Origin: Bartonella fuyuanensis
GTDB lineage: Bacteria; Pseudomonadota; Alphaproteobacteria; Rhizobiales; Rhizobiaceae
Length of the DNA stretch: 54,469 bases
Direction: 5' to 3'
NCBI RefSeq assembly: GCF_014197255.1
Contig: NZ_JACIFE010000003.1
Span: forward strand, 26,954-81,422
Below are positions 29,090 through 38,089 of this stretch, piece by piece. Within the stretch, counting starts at the first letter, position 1. Every line of letters starts with the position of its first letter. The translations under genes and the position numbers were made by a program. A model generated the notes under the pieces. The model did no database searches, was not told the origin of the DNA, and worked only from the letters and a program-made list of their open reading frames with translations.

Positions 29090-30226
29090 TTAAGATTTGC
29101 TGGTTAGTCCCGTTAATTGGATGACATGCCCCATTTTACGGTGCGGGTGTATCGTGCTTTTGCCATATAAATGGATCGATGTATGCTTTTGCGTGAGAAA
29201 ATATTTTAAAGTGCTGAGATTATTTCCAAGGAGATTTATCATTTGACAATCGCTATGGCGATATGTACTGCCCAAAGGAAGGCCGCAAATGGCACGGATA
29301 TGCTGTTCAAATTGTGAAGTTATGCACGCCTTTTGTGTCCAATGACCAGAATTATGGACACGCGGCGCTAATTCATTTACTAAAAGACGACCATCCGTTA
29401 AAACAAAAAATTCAATGCAAAGAACACCAACATAATTGAGGGCGTTCATTACTGTAACGCTGATTGCTTTGGCTGCTTTTTGAATATCAAGAGGAATATG
29501 GGATGGAACAAAGGATTTATGAAGAATACCGTTTTTGTGTTGGTTTTCCGGGCAATCATAAAAAATATAATCTCCTTGTTGGGTCCGTGCCGAAAGAACT
29601 GAAATTTCCGATAAAAAAGGAACTATTTCTTCCAAAATCGAAGGCTGTTCCTGAAAAGTGCTTAAGGCTTCATCAAGGGTTTGTTCGTCTGGATGATCAA
29701 GCTTAATCTGGTTTTTCCCGTCATAACCAAAACGACGTGTTTTTAAAAGACCACGTCCACCTAATGCATCAAGACCAGAAAGAAGAGAAGAAGAGTTGTC
29801 AACAGCATGCCATGCTGCTGTAGCAATGCCTTGACTATGCAAAAATTGTTTTTCAAAAAGCCGATCTTGCGTGATCTCTAAAGCTTTGGAAGACGGGTAA
29901 ACAGGCTTGCTCTTCTCTACATATTGAACTGTCTGAAGTGAAAGATTTTCAAATTCATAGCTGACAACATCACACTGAGAAATAAAATGATCTAAGGCTG
30001 ATGTATCCTCATAGGAAGAAACGATATGGCGGTTTGCAGTTTGGGCGGCTGGACAATCTGCTTCAGGGCAAAAAATAATGGTTTGAAATCCTAATTCTGC
30101 TGCCGCCATAGCTAACATGCGAGCTAATTGCCCACCACCGATTAAACCAATGACGCTGCCTGGAAGGAATATATTGGAGGAAGGATTGGGGCTGTGTGAA
30201 GCTGTGGTTTGGGAGAACGATACCAT
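29090..30226 (-). CDS. purK: N5-carboxyaminoimidazole ribonucleotide synthase PurK
   Basis: 378 residues from ATG 30226 (MVSFSQTTASHSPNPSS), with GAGG eight bases upstream and only one base after the purE stop. ATP-grasp enzyme: GLIGGGQLARMLAMAA, CDVVSYEFENL, TRRFGYDGKNQ, EISVLSAR and NELAPRVHNSGHWT are all present. It uses ATP and bicarbonate to carboxylate AIR to N5-CAIR in purine synthesis. The N-terminal 20 residues are an extension. Co-transcribed with purE. The + strand here is G-rich, unlike most of the window. Confidence 0.97.
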   Translation of the reverse strand: MVSFSQTTASHSPNPSSNIFLPGSVIGLIGGGQLARMLAMAAAELGFQTIIFCPEADCPAAQTANRHIVSSYEDTSALDHFISQCDVVSYEFENLSLQTVQYVEKSKPVYPSSKALEITQDRLFEKQFLHSQGIATAAWHAVDNSSSLLSGLDALGGRGLLKTRRFGYDGKNQIKLDHPDEQTLDEALSTFQEQPSILEEIVPFLSEISVLSARTQQGDYIFYDCPENQHKNGILHKSFVPSHIPLDIQKAAKAISVTVMNALNYVGVLCIEFFVLTDGRLLVNELAPRVHNSGHWTQKACITSQFEQHIRAICGLPLGSTYRHSDCQMINLLGNNLSTLKYFLTQKHTSIHLYGKSTIHPHRKMGHVIQLTGLTSKS

Positions 30227-30227
30227 T

Positions 30228-30725
30228 TTAAACCTCTGTGCTAGGAATTTGCGCAACATTAGCTGTTTGTTTCTGACGCCAATCTTGTAATCGTTGTGCA
30301 AGATCATGATCATAAACAGCCATAACTGCTGCAGCTAAAAGTGCTGCATTAATTGCCCCCGCTTTGCCAATGGCTAATGTGCCAACGGGTATTCCTGCTG
30401 GCATTTGTACGATTGAAAGCAAAGAATCTTGCCCTGAAAGAGATCGTGAGTGCATTGGAACACCAAAAACAGGTAGGGGCGTAAGAGCTGCTAGCATGCC
30501 AGGAAGGTGGGCTGCTCCCCCTGCACCAGCAATTAAAACTTTGAAGCCTGCTGTTTTTGCTTCTTTTGCAAATTGGTAAAGACGTTCAGGGGTTCGGTGT
30601 GCTGAAACAATATGCGAACTATGAGAAATATCAAGATTTGTCAAAATATCGGCACTATGGCACATCGTTTGCCAATCCGATTGGCTTCCCATCAAAATCG
30701 CGACATCACATGATTTTGTCGTCAT
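30228..30725 (-). CDS. purE: N5-CAIR mutase PurE
   Basis: 165 residues, ATG 30725 with AGAAGGA upstream. Class I PurE motifs: [16 protein letters not shown] with the catalytic His, [12 protein letters not shown], and [20 protein letters not shown] followed by [13 protein letters not shown]. The octameric enzyme moves the carboxyl group from N5 to C4, turning N5-CAIR into CAIR, the substrate of PurC. First gene of the purE-purK unit. Confidence 0.98.
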   Translation of the reverse strand: MTTKSCDVAILMGSQSDWQTMCHSADILTNLDISHSSHIVSAHRTPERLYQFAKEAKTAGFKVLIAGAGGAAHLPGMLAALTPLPVFGVPMHSRSLSGQDSLLSIVQMPAGIPVGTLAIGKAGAINAALLAAAVMAVYDHDLAQRLQDWRQKQTANVAQIPSTEV

Positions 30726-31485
30726 TGACCATCCTTCTCAAATCTTCAATGCAATTCTTGCTCAATTACTATGCTCTATAGGCTCTTTGCATAGCTAATT
30801 CATGACAGAAAAATAATGCTTTTCAAATAAGATTAAAAGGTAAAAATTTGAAAGGAGTAATACAAAAGGTGAAAAAACAAAGTTTTAAATCTTATGAAGC
30901 AGGTCTAAAAGGAATGTTGCTCAACGCGGCTGTTAAGCTGCTCGAGGCCCTTTGCTTAAGAAAGAGAAAAAATATTCTGTGGGAAAGCCATTGATTGTAA
31001 GGTTTTCAGAAAATAATTCATTTTTTATTTGCTAAAATAAACACTGTACCATATAAAATGCGTGGCAAGCTAAAATGTTGTTTACATAAAAAGAGATTTT
31101 TATGGCGGGGATATTTTATGGCAATAATACGTTGTAAATGAGGATATTTTTTGGGAAAAAATGTCCGTTGCTATTTGTTTTCCTGTTTAGGTGATTCTTT
31201 AAAATTAGGGGGGAAATATGCTCTTTATCGTTGCTTATAATTAAAAATCGGACTCAAATTAACGCTTTTGGGCTTTTTGTTGAGATGTGTGTCTGTAGGC
31301 GGTCTGATGTTTCATCGTTTCTTCCTACAAATGCAGAGTAACCGCGTAAATAGAGTGACAGTATTAAAGAGCATGATGAATTGTGAATAATAAATCCGTG
31401 GTCTCTTTTTTGCCCAATTTTGTAATATGTTTAAGAATTGGTAATAAGAGTTAAACATCCGGTATGTTAAGAAAGGTTAAAAGCC
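30726..31485. other. spacer between purE and DUF5993 gene
   Basis: 760 bases, G>C on the plus strand. It holds one small ORF (30869-30994, listed). Otherwise no clear content; it must carry the divergent promoters for purEK and for the dsbB unit. Confidence 0.45.
30869..30994 (+). CDS. possible 41-residue basic protein
   Basis: GTG 30869 lies ten bases after AAAGGAGT. Product VKKQSFKSYEAGLKGMLLNA, then AVKLLEALCLRKRKNILWES and His; amphipathic, basic. No family recognised. Supported only by the ribosome site and composition. Confidence 0.3.
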   Translation: MKKQSFKSYEAGLKGMLLNAAVKLLEALCLRKRKNILWESH

Positions 31486-31638
31486 ATGTTTTTTCCATTT
31501 TTAATTGCTTTAGGCACTGCAATAACCACTGTGTATGGCAAAAAGAATATCAGTTATGTTTTGTGGGCAATCTTGTTGATTGTCATTCTTCTCACTTTTA
31601 ATCATCACGCAACTTCTACTTTAAATTTATCTTTTTGA
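31486..31638 (+). CDS. DUF5993 small membrane protein
   Basis: 50 residues: MFFPFLIALGTAITTVYGKK, a second hydrophobic stretch (ISYVLWAILLIVILLTF) and the family end HHATSTLNLSF. ATG 31486 is nine bases after AGAAAGG. DUF5993 proteins are two-helix inner-membrane proteins usually encoded directly upstream of a dsbB-like gene, as here (10-base gap). That constant pairing suggests a role in the same thiol-redox step, which is inference. Confidence 0.85.
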   Translation: MFFPFLIALGTAITTVYGKKNISYVLWAILLIVILLTFNHHATSTLNLSF

Positions 31639-31648
31639 GAGAATAGCT

Positions 31649-32230
31649 ATGGAACACGTTGAACAAAAAAATCCTCATTTCATTGTATTTATGAATACGC
31701 TAGGGCTCATCGGATTATCCATTGTCTTGGTGGTAGCTTTTTATTATCAATTAGTAAAGTTTGAATTACCTTGTCCCCTTTGTTTATTGCAACGTGTGGG
31801 ATTGATGCTAGCAGGATGTGGGTTCTTGCTCAATATTCACTATAAAGTGAAAAACACCCATTATGGCATGGTTATTCTCGGTTGTATGGTCACCAGTGCT
31901 GTTGCTGCTAGGCAGGTGTTTTTGCATATCACACCAGATGATCTGGGATATGGTTCAACGTTCTTTGGTTTGCATTTTTATACTTGGGCTTTCATTATTT
32001 CTGTTCTTTGCATTTTTGCTGTTTCATTTGTCATGATTCTAGGCGAATTAGCACACAAATTTAAAGAATTTTCTCCTTTTCCAATCTTGAGTAAAACGGC
32101 AAGTTTCTTATTTGTTTTTTTAATTGCAGCAAATTTGATTTCTACCATACTGGAATGCGGTGGCGGACAATGTGCTGATGATCCTGTAAAGTATGAATTG
32201 TTATCAAATTGGTTTTCTTCAGAGTCTTGA
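31649..32230 (+). CDS. dsbB: disulfide bond formation protein DsbB
   Basis: 193 residues with four or five membrane helices. The first redox pair is CPLC (Cys42, Cys45), followed by LLQRVG as in DsbB. The second pair, ECGGGQCADD (Cys170, Cys175), is close to the C-terminus and only four residues apart, unlike the widely spaced pair of E. coli DsbB. The protein should re-oxidise a periplasmic DsbA-like partner and pass electrons to quinone. Operon with the DUF5993 gene; ended by a good terminator at 32285-32319. Confidence 0.92.
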   Translation: MEHVEQKNPHFIVFMNTLGLIGLSIVLVVAFYYQLVKFELPCPLCLLQRVGLMLAGCGFLLNIHYKVKNTHYGMVILGCMVTSAVAARQVFLHITPDDLGYGSTFFGLHFYTWAFIISVLCIFAVSFVMILGELAHKFKEFSPFPILSKTASFLFVFLIAANLISTILECGGGQCADDPVKYELLSNWFSSES

Positions 32231-32284
32231 AGTTTTGAGAGAAGCTTTCAGCATAATTTTACTGTGAGTGAATTGTTATTATTA

Positions 32285-32319
32285 AAGAGGCGGAGATTTT
32301 AAAAATCCGCTTCTTTTTT
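32285..32319 (+). terminator. intrinsic terminator after dsbB
   Basis: Ten-base stem AAGAGGCGGA/TCCGCTTCTT (one G-U pair) with an AT-rich loop, ending in six T. 55 bases after the dsbB stop. Confidence 0.85.
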
Positions 32320-32869
32320 ATTTGAGGCGATGTGTCATAAAATTTTTGATAATCTAAAATGATCTTTTATGCAGAAGCTGATACCGATGGGAAAATACTG
32401 GCTTATAAAAATAAGCTAAGCCTTTACAGATTGAACGAGCGTTACGGGTAACGAAGGATTTTCTCATTCCAACATCTGTTTGTGGTGAAGCAAGCAAAAC
32501 CACTTACTAGAACATAACAAAGGAGATGAGTAGGTGGATAAAAGAGTGCAAGAAAAGAGAAAAATGCCGCGTATGACATATCTCAAGATCAAGAGTTACG
32601 CAACTTTGCCGATATACAATTGATATTTTTTAGCTAAGATTTGCTTGGAACGTTTTCTAAAGCTATACCATTTAAGTGATAAGAAAGAAGTGGCGATGAG
32701 CACTGTCGAGGAGCCAGATTAGATACAAAGCGTAGAGTAAAAAACTTCACTTTTTAGAATAATTAACCGTAAAAGATTTTATATTTTTGATTTTTCTTAA
32801 ACTGTGTGTTAGAAGAAAGTTGGAATATTTGTTATGATCCTTCTAAAGATTTGATGCTTTAAAAGGTTG

Positions 32870-33219
32870 AATTGGGGGAGTTTCTGGAGTTATCTAGGTC
32901 ATTGCCCGTTGGTTTTTTGTTTAAAGGCGTATCTTTTTCATCGACTCTTTAGATATTTCCGTTACATTTCAGTGTATGGCTTTTGTTTAAAAATAAAAGC
33001 AAGCATATTGGTGAGTCTTCTCCCAATGAAAAAATCTTGTTTTATAAGGTTATTTTATCGTTGGGTTTGTTGGATGAAAAATCGAATAAGCTCTCTCATT
33101 TCAAACTTTCTGAAAGTGAAGCAGTTAAATATCTTTTTATGCTCACAAATAAATATCTCTGTCATTGGAAAATATCACAGGGAGAGAAGAATTCTTTTAA
33201 AAAGCGCTTCTTTTTTTAA
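32870..33219 (+). pseudogene. broken gene of unknown family
   Basis: Coding-like text is split over frames: ELGEFLELSRSLPVGFLFKG from about 32867, stopped near 32950, and then FKNKSKHIGESSPNEKILF with GLLDEKSNKLSHFKLSESEA and NKYLCHWKISQGEKNSF from about 32984 to 33219. The second part has the Lys/Glu/Ser balance of a real protein. No intact start or family was found; at least one frameshift is needed. Confidence 0.4.
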
Positions 33220-33240
33220 GACATCCCTCTAGGGCTCAAC

Positions 33241-33335
33241 AGCATCCACCAGCCCTCAACTTTTCCCTCAACGGAACCTTTCACACCCTCAAGAAGCCTC
33301 CCACTCTAAAGGATGCACTTACCCCTTAAAGACTA
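33241..33335 (+). repeat. diverged copy of the 78-bp hairpin repeat
   Basis: The order CCTCA-CGGA, ACCCTCAA-GAAG, CTC, GGATGCACTTA, CCCTTAAAGA matches one unit of the array at 54187-54469 in the same direction. The hairpin arms are no longer perfect. Confidence 0.55.
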
Positions 33336-34240
33336 ATTCCTCCTATCATCGCCTCTTCCTACCACATCATTCTCCCCCATCCTATATCCGCTTCACTTTC
33401 CTTTTACTTCTAACCTTTAGGCAATAGACTTGCCTGTTACACCCATAGATAACACGTTAACAATGCACTCTTTTTGTCTCTCATCTCCCTTTTTATGCTC
33501 ATTTTTTACCAAAGGATTGAGTGCCTCTCTTCATTCCTGATCTCCACGTCAAAGATATAAGACACAATTACAGAACCAAACTTATCCCTTTATAGAAACA
33601 TCCTTTTCTCCTCACAAAGCGCTGTATTTATCTTATATTTCTAGGGTTTTAAGCATCTCTCTCTACTTTATTTCGCGCTAAAGCCTAAAACAACAGCTGT
33701 AAATATACACTGAAAAGGACCGTGCATTTAGCGTAAGCTCTAAAACAACAGCCGTTTAAAATATCACTCACTTTAAAATCGACGATATCCATCACCTCCA
33801 TTATGTTTATCACCTTCGTTTTCTCCCCTATAAACTAGTGTTAGTCAAATCTGAGCATCTCATAGCTGTCAAAGATGAAGATTTTTGTGTCAATCTGTCA
33901 ACAATAAGGCTTCTTTTAAGTAAATTAAGCTAACTTGAACAATTCATATGAATATATTACTTATCTCTTCGCCTACAGTTTCATCGTAAAACATAATTGT
34001 ACTTATGAAACGAATCGCCTATACTGTGCAAAGAGAAATTGTATCTGTCTAATAAATCGTATCCATGTTGAATAAATAACGGAGGAACGATAAGCGATAG
34101 ACAGAGTGACTTCACCAAGATAGCAAATTATTTGTAGTCTACTGCGTAACACGTACAGGAAATTCTTTTTATTTCATAAAAATAGCCTGGGAAATGAGGC
34201 TATTGGTTTTATTAAAATCAAGAGACAAAGTAATATTGAT

Positions 34241-34621
34241 ATGACAACGCGAAAACCGAACCTATCAAACGCATCACAAAAAGAACAAAATGATACATAC
34301 CATCGATGGGATTTAGTCCTTGATATCCAAAAAGAAATTAAGGAAGCAGTTAAAACTGGTGTTATTTCGTTGAAAGAATTTATATTCATTCTCTTTATAA
34401 GCATCTGTCTATACATTTTCCTCTCAATAGCGGGCACTGCAGATAAAGCTCAAATGGATGCTATGGCTGTAATAGGGTTGCTATGTGGACTCATTCTGTA
34501 CGGCTCGATGCCCATCTCTTTAGGACTATACATCATAGGAAGGAAGAAACTAAAAAAAATAATGAAACAACTAGATGAAGTGGTTATTAATCAAAAGACA
34601 ATAAGGAGAAAAGATGATTGA
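34241..34621 (+). CDS. membrane protein of an overlapping small-gene pair
   Basis: 126 residues. A hydrophilic start (MTTRKPNLSNASQKEQNDTY) and an amphipathic segment (IQKEIKEAVKTGVISLKE) are followed by two membrane helices (FIFILFISICLYIFLSIAG; VIGLLCGLILYGSMPISLGL) and a Lys-rich end (RKKLKKIMKQLDEVV). The ribosome site is weak. The stop overlaps the next start by eight bases. Isolated from any operon. Size and topology resemble holin-like or toxin-type phage proteins, but no family is recognised. Confidence 0.7.
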   Translation: MTTRKPNLSNASQKEQNDTYHRWDLVLDIQKEIKEAVKTGVISLKEFIFILFISICLYIFLSIAGTADKAQMDAMAVIGLLCGLILYGSMPISLGLYIIGRKKLKKIMKQLDEVVINQKTIRRKDD

Positions 34622-34784
34622 AGCTGTACTATTAGGGCACATTTTAGGGATCATTGGCGGTTGTGCAATTATAACATTATCTATTTGGCTTTTTTATTCT
34701 GTCATTAAGTATCGAAAACTATACCGTAAAGCACTTACAGGGCGGGATTTAGCGATTGAAGAATGTAATATAAGGGATTCATAA
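34614..34784 (+). CDS. 56-residue single-helix membrane protein
   Basis: ATG 34614 has AAGGAG six bases upstream, inside the end of the previous gene. The product MIEAVLLGHILGIIGGCAII continues TLSIWLFYSVIKYRKLYRKA and ends acidic (IEECNIRDS). One membrane helix, then a basic amphipathic stretch. Translationally coupled to the preceding membrane protein, so the two probably work together. Family unknown. Confidence 0.7.
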   Translation: MIEAVLLGHILGIIGGCAIITLSIWLFYSVIKYRKLYRKALTGRDLAIEECNIRDS

Positions 34785-35356
34785 ATAATAAAGAATCATA
34801 AAAACATGGTACTAAACCGTTATAATTTTATTTTCATATCTAGATGTATTTATTTCGGAAATCACTTTAATGTGATTACACCTTCAGCTATTTAGGGTGT
34901 GGGATCTGTCGTAGGGGTCCTTTTAGGACTTTAAGTGTGCTGTTTTATATCTATCTATCGTCTATCAAATACCAGAAACAATTCCAACGGCTTTTTTGCC
35001 CTTCAAGCATTCTCCTGACAGAGCTTGTTTTTACTTCTTGTGCTTTTTTTTCAAATATTTTTACCTTCAAAGCCACCATCAAGTCCCCCTTTTTCAAAGA
35101 TAGACGCTTGACAAGAATAAGATTCCTTGTTAGATTGGCTTTTGTTTTTTGCAGTTTCCACTTATTCGTTGTGCTAATGAAATGTGTTGGTGCATGCCTT
35201 AGGGATACGTTTTTCTTTTTGTAATCAGAAAAGTGTATCGCTTGGTGGTGTGAAACGATGGTGCTATCAGAGAGCTGTGTTGGTATACCCAACATTATTG
35301 CGCTGTTTTTTCGTATTTGTGATATTGTATTAAGTAAATTATTAACGGTGAAGATG
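34785..35356. other. spacer upstream of the L36 gene
   Basis: No supported gene. A 114-codon minus-strand ORF (34951-35295) has no ribosome site and overlaps the likely L36 promoter region; I do not call it. Confidence 0.45.
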
Positions 35357-35482
35357 ATGAAAATTAAAAATTCACTTAAAGCACTAAAGGGACGCCATCG
35401 TAATAACCGTTTGGTGCGTCGTAAGGGTCGCGTTTATATCCTCAATAAAACGAACCCGCGTTTTAGAGCACGCCAGGGCTAA
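35357..35482 (+). CDS. ykgO: ribosomal protein L36, 41-residue type
   Basis: [20 protein letters not shown], then [20 protein letters not shown] and Gly: the alternative (YkgO-like) L36 that lacks the CXXC zinc site. In alphaproteobacteria this form is the usual L36. A protein of the 50S subunit. The start at 35357 is set by family length; the open frame extends upstream without homology. Followed by a TPR-protein gene, a common neighbour in this order. Confidence 0.95.
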   Translation: MKIKNSLKALKGRHRNNRLVRRKGRVYILNKTNPRFRARQG

Positions 35483-35621
35483 TTTTCAGCGTTAATGTTT
35501 TTATGCCTATTTTAATGGTAGGGAGCGTGGATTTTTTGTAGAGTTTTTTAGTTCCAAGTCCGTTCTTTGATAATGTTTTTCGATTTATCTTTTAAGGGCT
35601 TGTTTTTGTGGTTTTTTTCAA

Positions 35622-36359
35622 TTGCATTTTTTCTATCTTCTCCGGTATATTTTTTTTCTTTTTTTTATTGGTGTTTTTTGTTTCGTTTCCTCTGGATATG
35701 GGAAAAATCCTCCTTCTCTTCCCAGAGACCGCCCTTCTCCACAATCGCTTTTACCGTTAAATGATCTTATTCCCAATTCTTCATCTCCTTCCCCGACGCT
35801 TTCTGATTCGTCGGCGATCATTCTTGAAGATTTTAACACAGGGCAACTTTCTCACGTAGACAGAATTAAGCAACGCAAAGAAGCCGAAATTTCACGGTTA
35901 TTAAAAGAATTGAAGTTTTGTGCTAATGTTTCTAAAGCGAAAAAGATCAGTGCACAACTTCAACATTTATGGAGCCAATCGGGGAGTGAAACGATTGATC
36001 TTTTAATGTCATGGGCTGAAAATGCTATTAACAGCGATAATTATGGACTTGCGCTTGATTATCTTGACAATGTTCTTGCGCTTTTACCTACTCACGCTGA
36101 AGCTTGGATAAGACGCGCTTGGATACACATTCAACTGAATGATTTCAAACTTGCCATGCTTGATCTCAAACATGCTCTTGAACTCGAACCGCGCAACTAT
36201 ATAGCCTTTTTTGAACTTGGTGTTATCATGGAAGCAACAGAGCATCCAAAACTTGCTCTCAAAGCTTATGAAAGGGCTCTCGATTACTATCCACAAATGC
36301 AGAAACTTCAAAAGCGGATTGAAGCTTTGTTAGATGAGCAGTCACCGCAAGCACTTTGA
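35622..36359 (+). CDS. exported tetratricopeptide-repeat protein
   Basis: 245 residues if the TTG at 35622 is used. A hydrophobic signal (LLRYIFFLFFIGVFCFVSSG) is followed by a Pro/Ser-rich linker (to about 60), a helical segment, and two to three TPR units (AENAINSDNYGLALDYLDNV; PTHAEAWIRRAWIHIQLNDF; RNYIAFFELGVIMEATEHPK). No ribosome site precedes the TTG. The signal lies over a tract of T8-C-T8 at about 35650-35667, and an ATG at 35573 in another frame (MFFDLSFKGLFLWFFSIAF) also gives a signal-like start, so a slippage indel may decide expression. Role unknown, probably periplasmic scaffold. Confidence 0.85.
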   Translation: MHFFYLLRYIFFLFFIGVFCFVSSGYGKNPPSLPRDRPSPQSLLPLNDLIPNSSSPSPTLSDSSAIILEDFNTGQLSHVDRIKQRKEAEISRLLKELKFCANVSKAKKISAQLQHLWSQSGSETIDLLMSWAENAINSDNYGLALDYLDNVLALLPTHAEAWIRRAWIHIQLNDFKLAMLDLKHALELEPRNYIAFFELGVIMEATEHPKLALKAYERALDYYPQMQKLQKRIEALLDEQSPQAL

Positions 36360-36370
36360 AGGCGTATCAT

Positions 36371-36560
36371 CTATGAACGAGCCGCTTTACGCAGAGTTTA
36401 AGTTTAGGGAAGATGCGTTTAGATTATATCCCACGCAACGATTTCAAACTTGCCACGCTTGATCTCAAACTTGCTCTTGAACATAATACATGCAACTACT
36501 GCGAATCATGCAACGCTATAGTCTTTTTTGAACTTGGTGTCTTTTTGTCTTTAAGACAAC
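36371..36560 (+). pseudogene. partial duplicate of the TPR gene
   Basis: Bases 36433-36545 repeat 36139-36232 of the TPR gene (GATTTCAAACTTGCCA, CTTGATCTCAAAC, CTTTTTTGAACTTGGTGT), with an 18-base insertion. A weaker match upstream pairs 36380-36430 with 36090-36135. No start; frame interrupted. A decayed local duplication. Confidence 0.75.
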
Positions 36561-37150
36561 GTCTAAACACCTTTTCCGATCTTCTCTACAGAATTTCTTC
36601 TCATAAGCCTCTCTCCATGCTATTTCTTCCTTTTTAGCACCTCTTATTATGGTTTTTTAAAAAAAACTGTAAGACACGAATTTAAAATTTTTTTTTTGAA
36701 AAAGCTTAAAATATCGCTTCGCGCCCTTGATAAACTATCATCGTCTGGTTGTCTTTTTATTCGCTTCAAACTATAGAGCAGCAGTTACCGTATCGGCTTT
36801 CTCTCTCCATCTCTCAAAACTAAAAAACGACATTAAAATATTATCCACAAAGCAAAAACTTCAAAAACACAACATCAATGAAACAAACATTTTTGACGAA
36901 GAAATATTCTTCCTTCAAACTTTCTTCCGACCTTCTCCTAAGACATAAAAATCAAACATTTCCAATAAACCATTCTGCATTTCTCAAGGCTCCCAGCTGT
37001 CTTTCTTTACCTTTTTACTTTGAATGAGCATTTTCCCCATCATACAGCCATTTCCAGTAACCAGCAGCAAGACTGTAACACCATTTTCAATAAATCTTAT
37101 GAAGAATAAAGTTATTTTATCTCTAGCAGAAAATCTGAAATTATTTTATA
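36561..37150. other. spacer upstream of 6S RNA
   Basis: AT-rich, no gene. Should contain the 6S RNA promoter; I see no unambiguous -35/-10 pair. Confidence 0.4.
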
Positions 37151-37300
37151 TTGAAGGGGGTGTTCTGCGCTTCTCGACAGGAAATAACGCATACCTGAGA
37201 CCTTAGTGATCTCCAAGGGAGCTGTCCCTGATGAAGCCCGTGGGCTTTTTCATATGGCGCCCACCTATTTATGTAGGTTCCCGGGATCAACTTTTTCCAT
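37151..37300 (+). ncRNA. ssrS: 6S RNA
   Basis: A structured segment lies directly upstream of the 5-formyltetrahydrofolate cyclo-ligase gene, the classical position of ssrS. Outer pairing of GGTG-TTCTGCGC (37159-37170) with GCGCCCACC (37257-37265), a large internal bubble (ACCTGAGACCTTAGTGATCT), and an apical hairpin GAAGCCC-GTG-GGGCTTT-like pairing (GAAGCCCGTGGGCTTTTTC) are visible. 6S RNA mimics an open promoter and holds sigma70 RNA polymerase in stationary phase. Ends are approximate; a covariance-model search would fix them. Confidence 0.7.
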
Positions 37301-37471
37301 CGGCTGTTGTGGATCACCTCTTTTGCTATGACTTTTTTCATAAAACATTTTTCCAGATAAAGAATTGATCACTTCCTTTTGCATAAAGCCAAAGACACTG
37401 CTCTGTTTCTAGGATAAGAATTATGATAGGCTTTAATTTTATCATCCTTGCAGCACTTACAAAAATAAAGA

Positions 37472-38071
37472 ATGAATATTACCCATAAGACATCTTTATC
37501 GCTTCGCAGACAACAGCGCAAAAGCGGATTATCGCGCCGTGATGCTCTTTCAACACAAGAACGTGCACTTTTTTCACAGCGTGCCTGTTGTCACTTTATT
37601 GAGTATCTTGAAAAAAAAGGGACCGATTTTTCACGTCTTATTTTAGCAGGCTATTGGCCCATTAAATCAGAAATTGACCCACGTCCTTTACTTAATGTTA
37701 TAGCGTTACGCGGTGGCTGTTTAGCCTTACCAGCGGTGCTTGATTCCACTACGATGATTTTTCGTACATTTTTACCCAACACGATTCTAGAGCCCATGCG
37801 TTTTGGCACCTTTGGTCCAAGTGCAGACAATGCTGCTGTTGTTCCGAATATGATTATTGTTCCTCTTTCTGCATTTGATCTTCAATGTCACCGTCTTGGC
37901 TATGGAGGAGGCTATTATGACCGTGCTGTTGAAACTCTTAAAAAACAAGGACATGAAATAACATTATGGGGCCTAGGCTTTTCGTGTCAGGAAGTTTCTT
38001 CTATTCCTCCGACAGAGTATGATTTAGAAATGCAGGGAATTTTTACAGAAAAAGGTTTCTTAAAATGTTAA
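37472..38071 (+). CDS. fau: 5-formyltetrahydrofolate cyclo-ligase
   Basis: 199 residues. Nucleotide-binding basic start (SLRRQQRKSGLSRRDALS), then AGYWPIKSEIDPRPLL, LALPAVL, MRFGTFGPS, and the family signature PLSAFDLQCHRLGYGGGYYD with Arg following. It converts 5-formyl-THF to 5,10-methenyl-THF with ATP in the cytoplasm. Downstream of the 6S RNA, an arrangement conserved across proteobacteria where both may be made from one transcript. The next gene follows within 20 bases. Confidence 0.95.
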   Translation: MNITHKTSLSLRRQQRKSGLSRRDALSTQERALFSQRACCHFIEYLEKKGTDFSRLILAGYWPIKSEIDPRPLLNVIALRGGCLALPAVLDSTTMIFRTFLPNTILEPMRFGTFGPSADNAAVVPNMIIVPLSAFDLQCHRLGYGGGYYDRAVETLKKQGHEITLWGLGFSCQEVSSIPPTEYDLEMQGIFTEKGFLKC

Positions 38072-38089
38072 AATGTGATTAAAACGCCT

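Larger units (their letters stand above)
32320..34240. other. 1.9-kb spacer with a gene relic and a skew change
   Basis: Two halves of opposite character. To 33219 the plus strand is G-rich and carries coding-like remains (listed at 32870-33219). From 33220 it turns abruptly C-rich and non-coding. Bases 33241-33335 are a diverged single copy of the 78-bp repeat unit found at 54187-54469. Confidence 0.5.

Noticed and set aside
32867-33232. 121-codon plus-strand ORF rich in Phe, Leu, Ile and Tyr
   Set aside because: It is the shadow frame of the broken gene at 32870-33219, whose other frames have normal protein composition.
34951-35295. 114-codon minus-strand ORF
   Set aside because: No ribosome site or family, and it covers the upstream region of the L36 gene.
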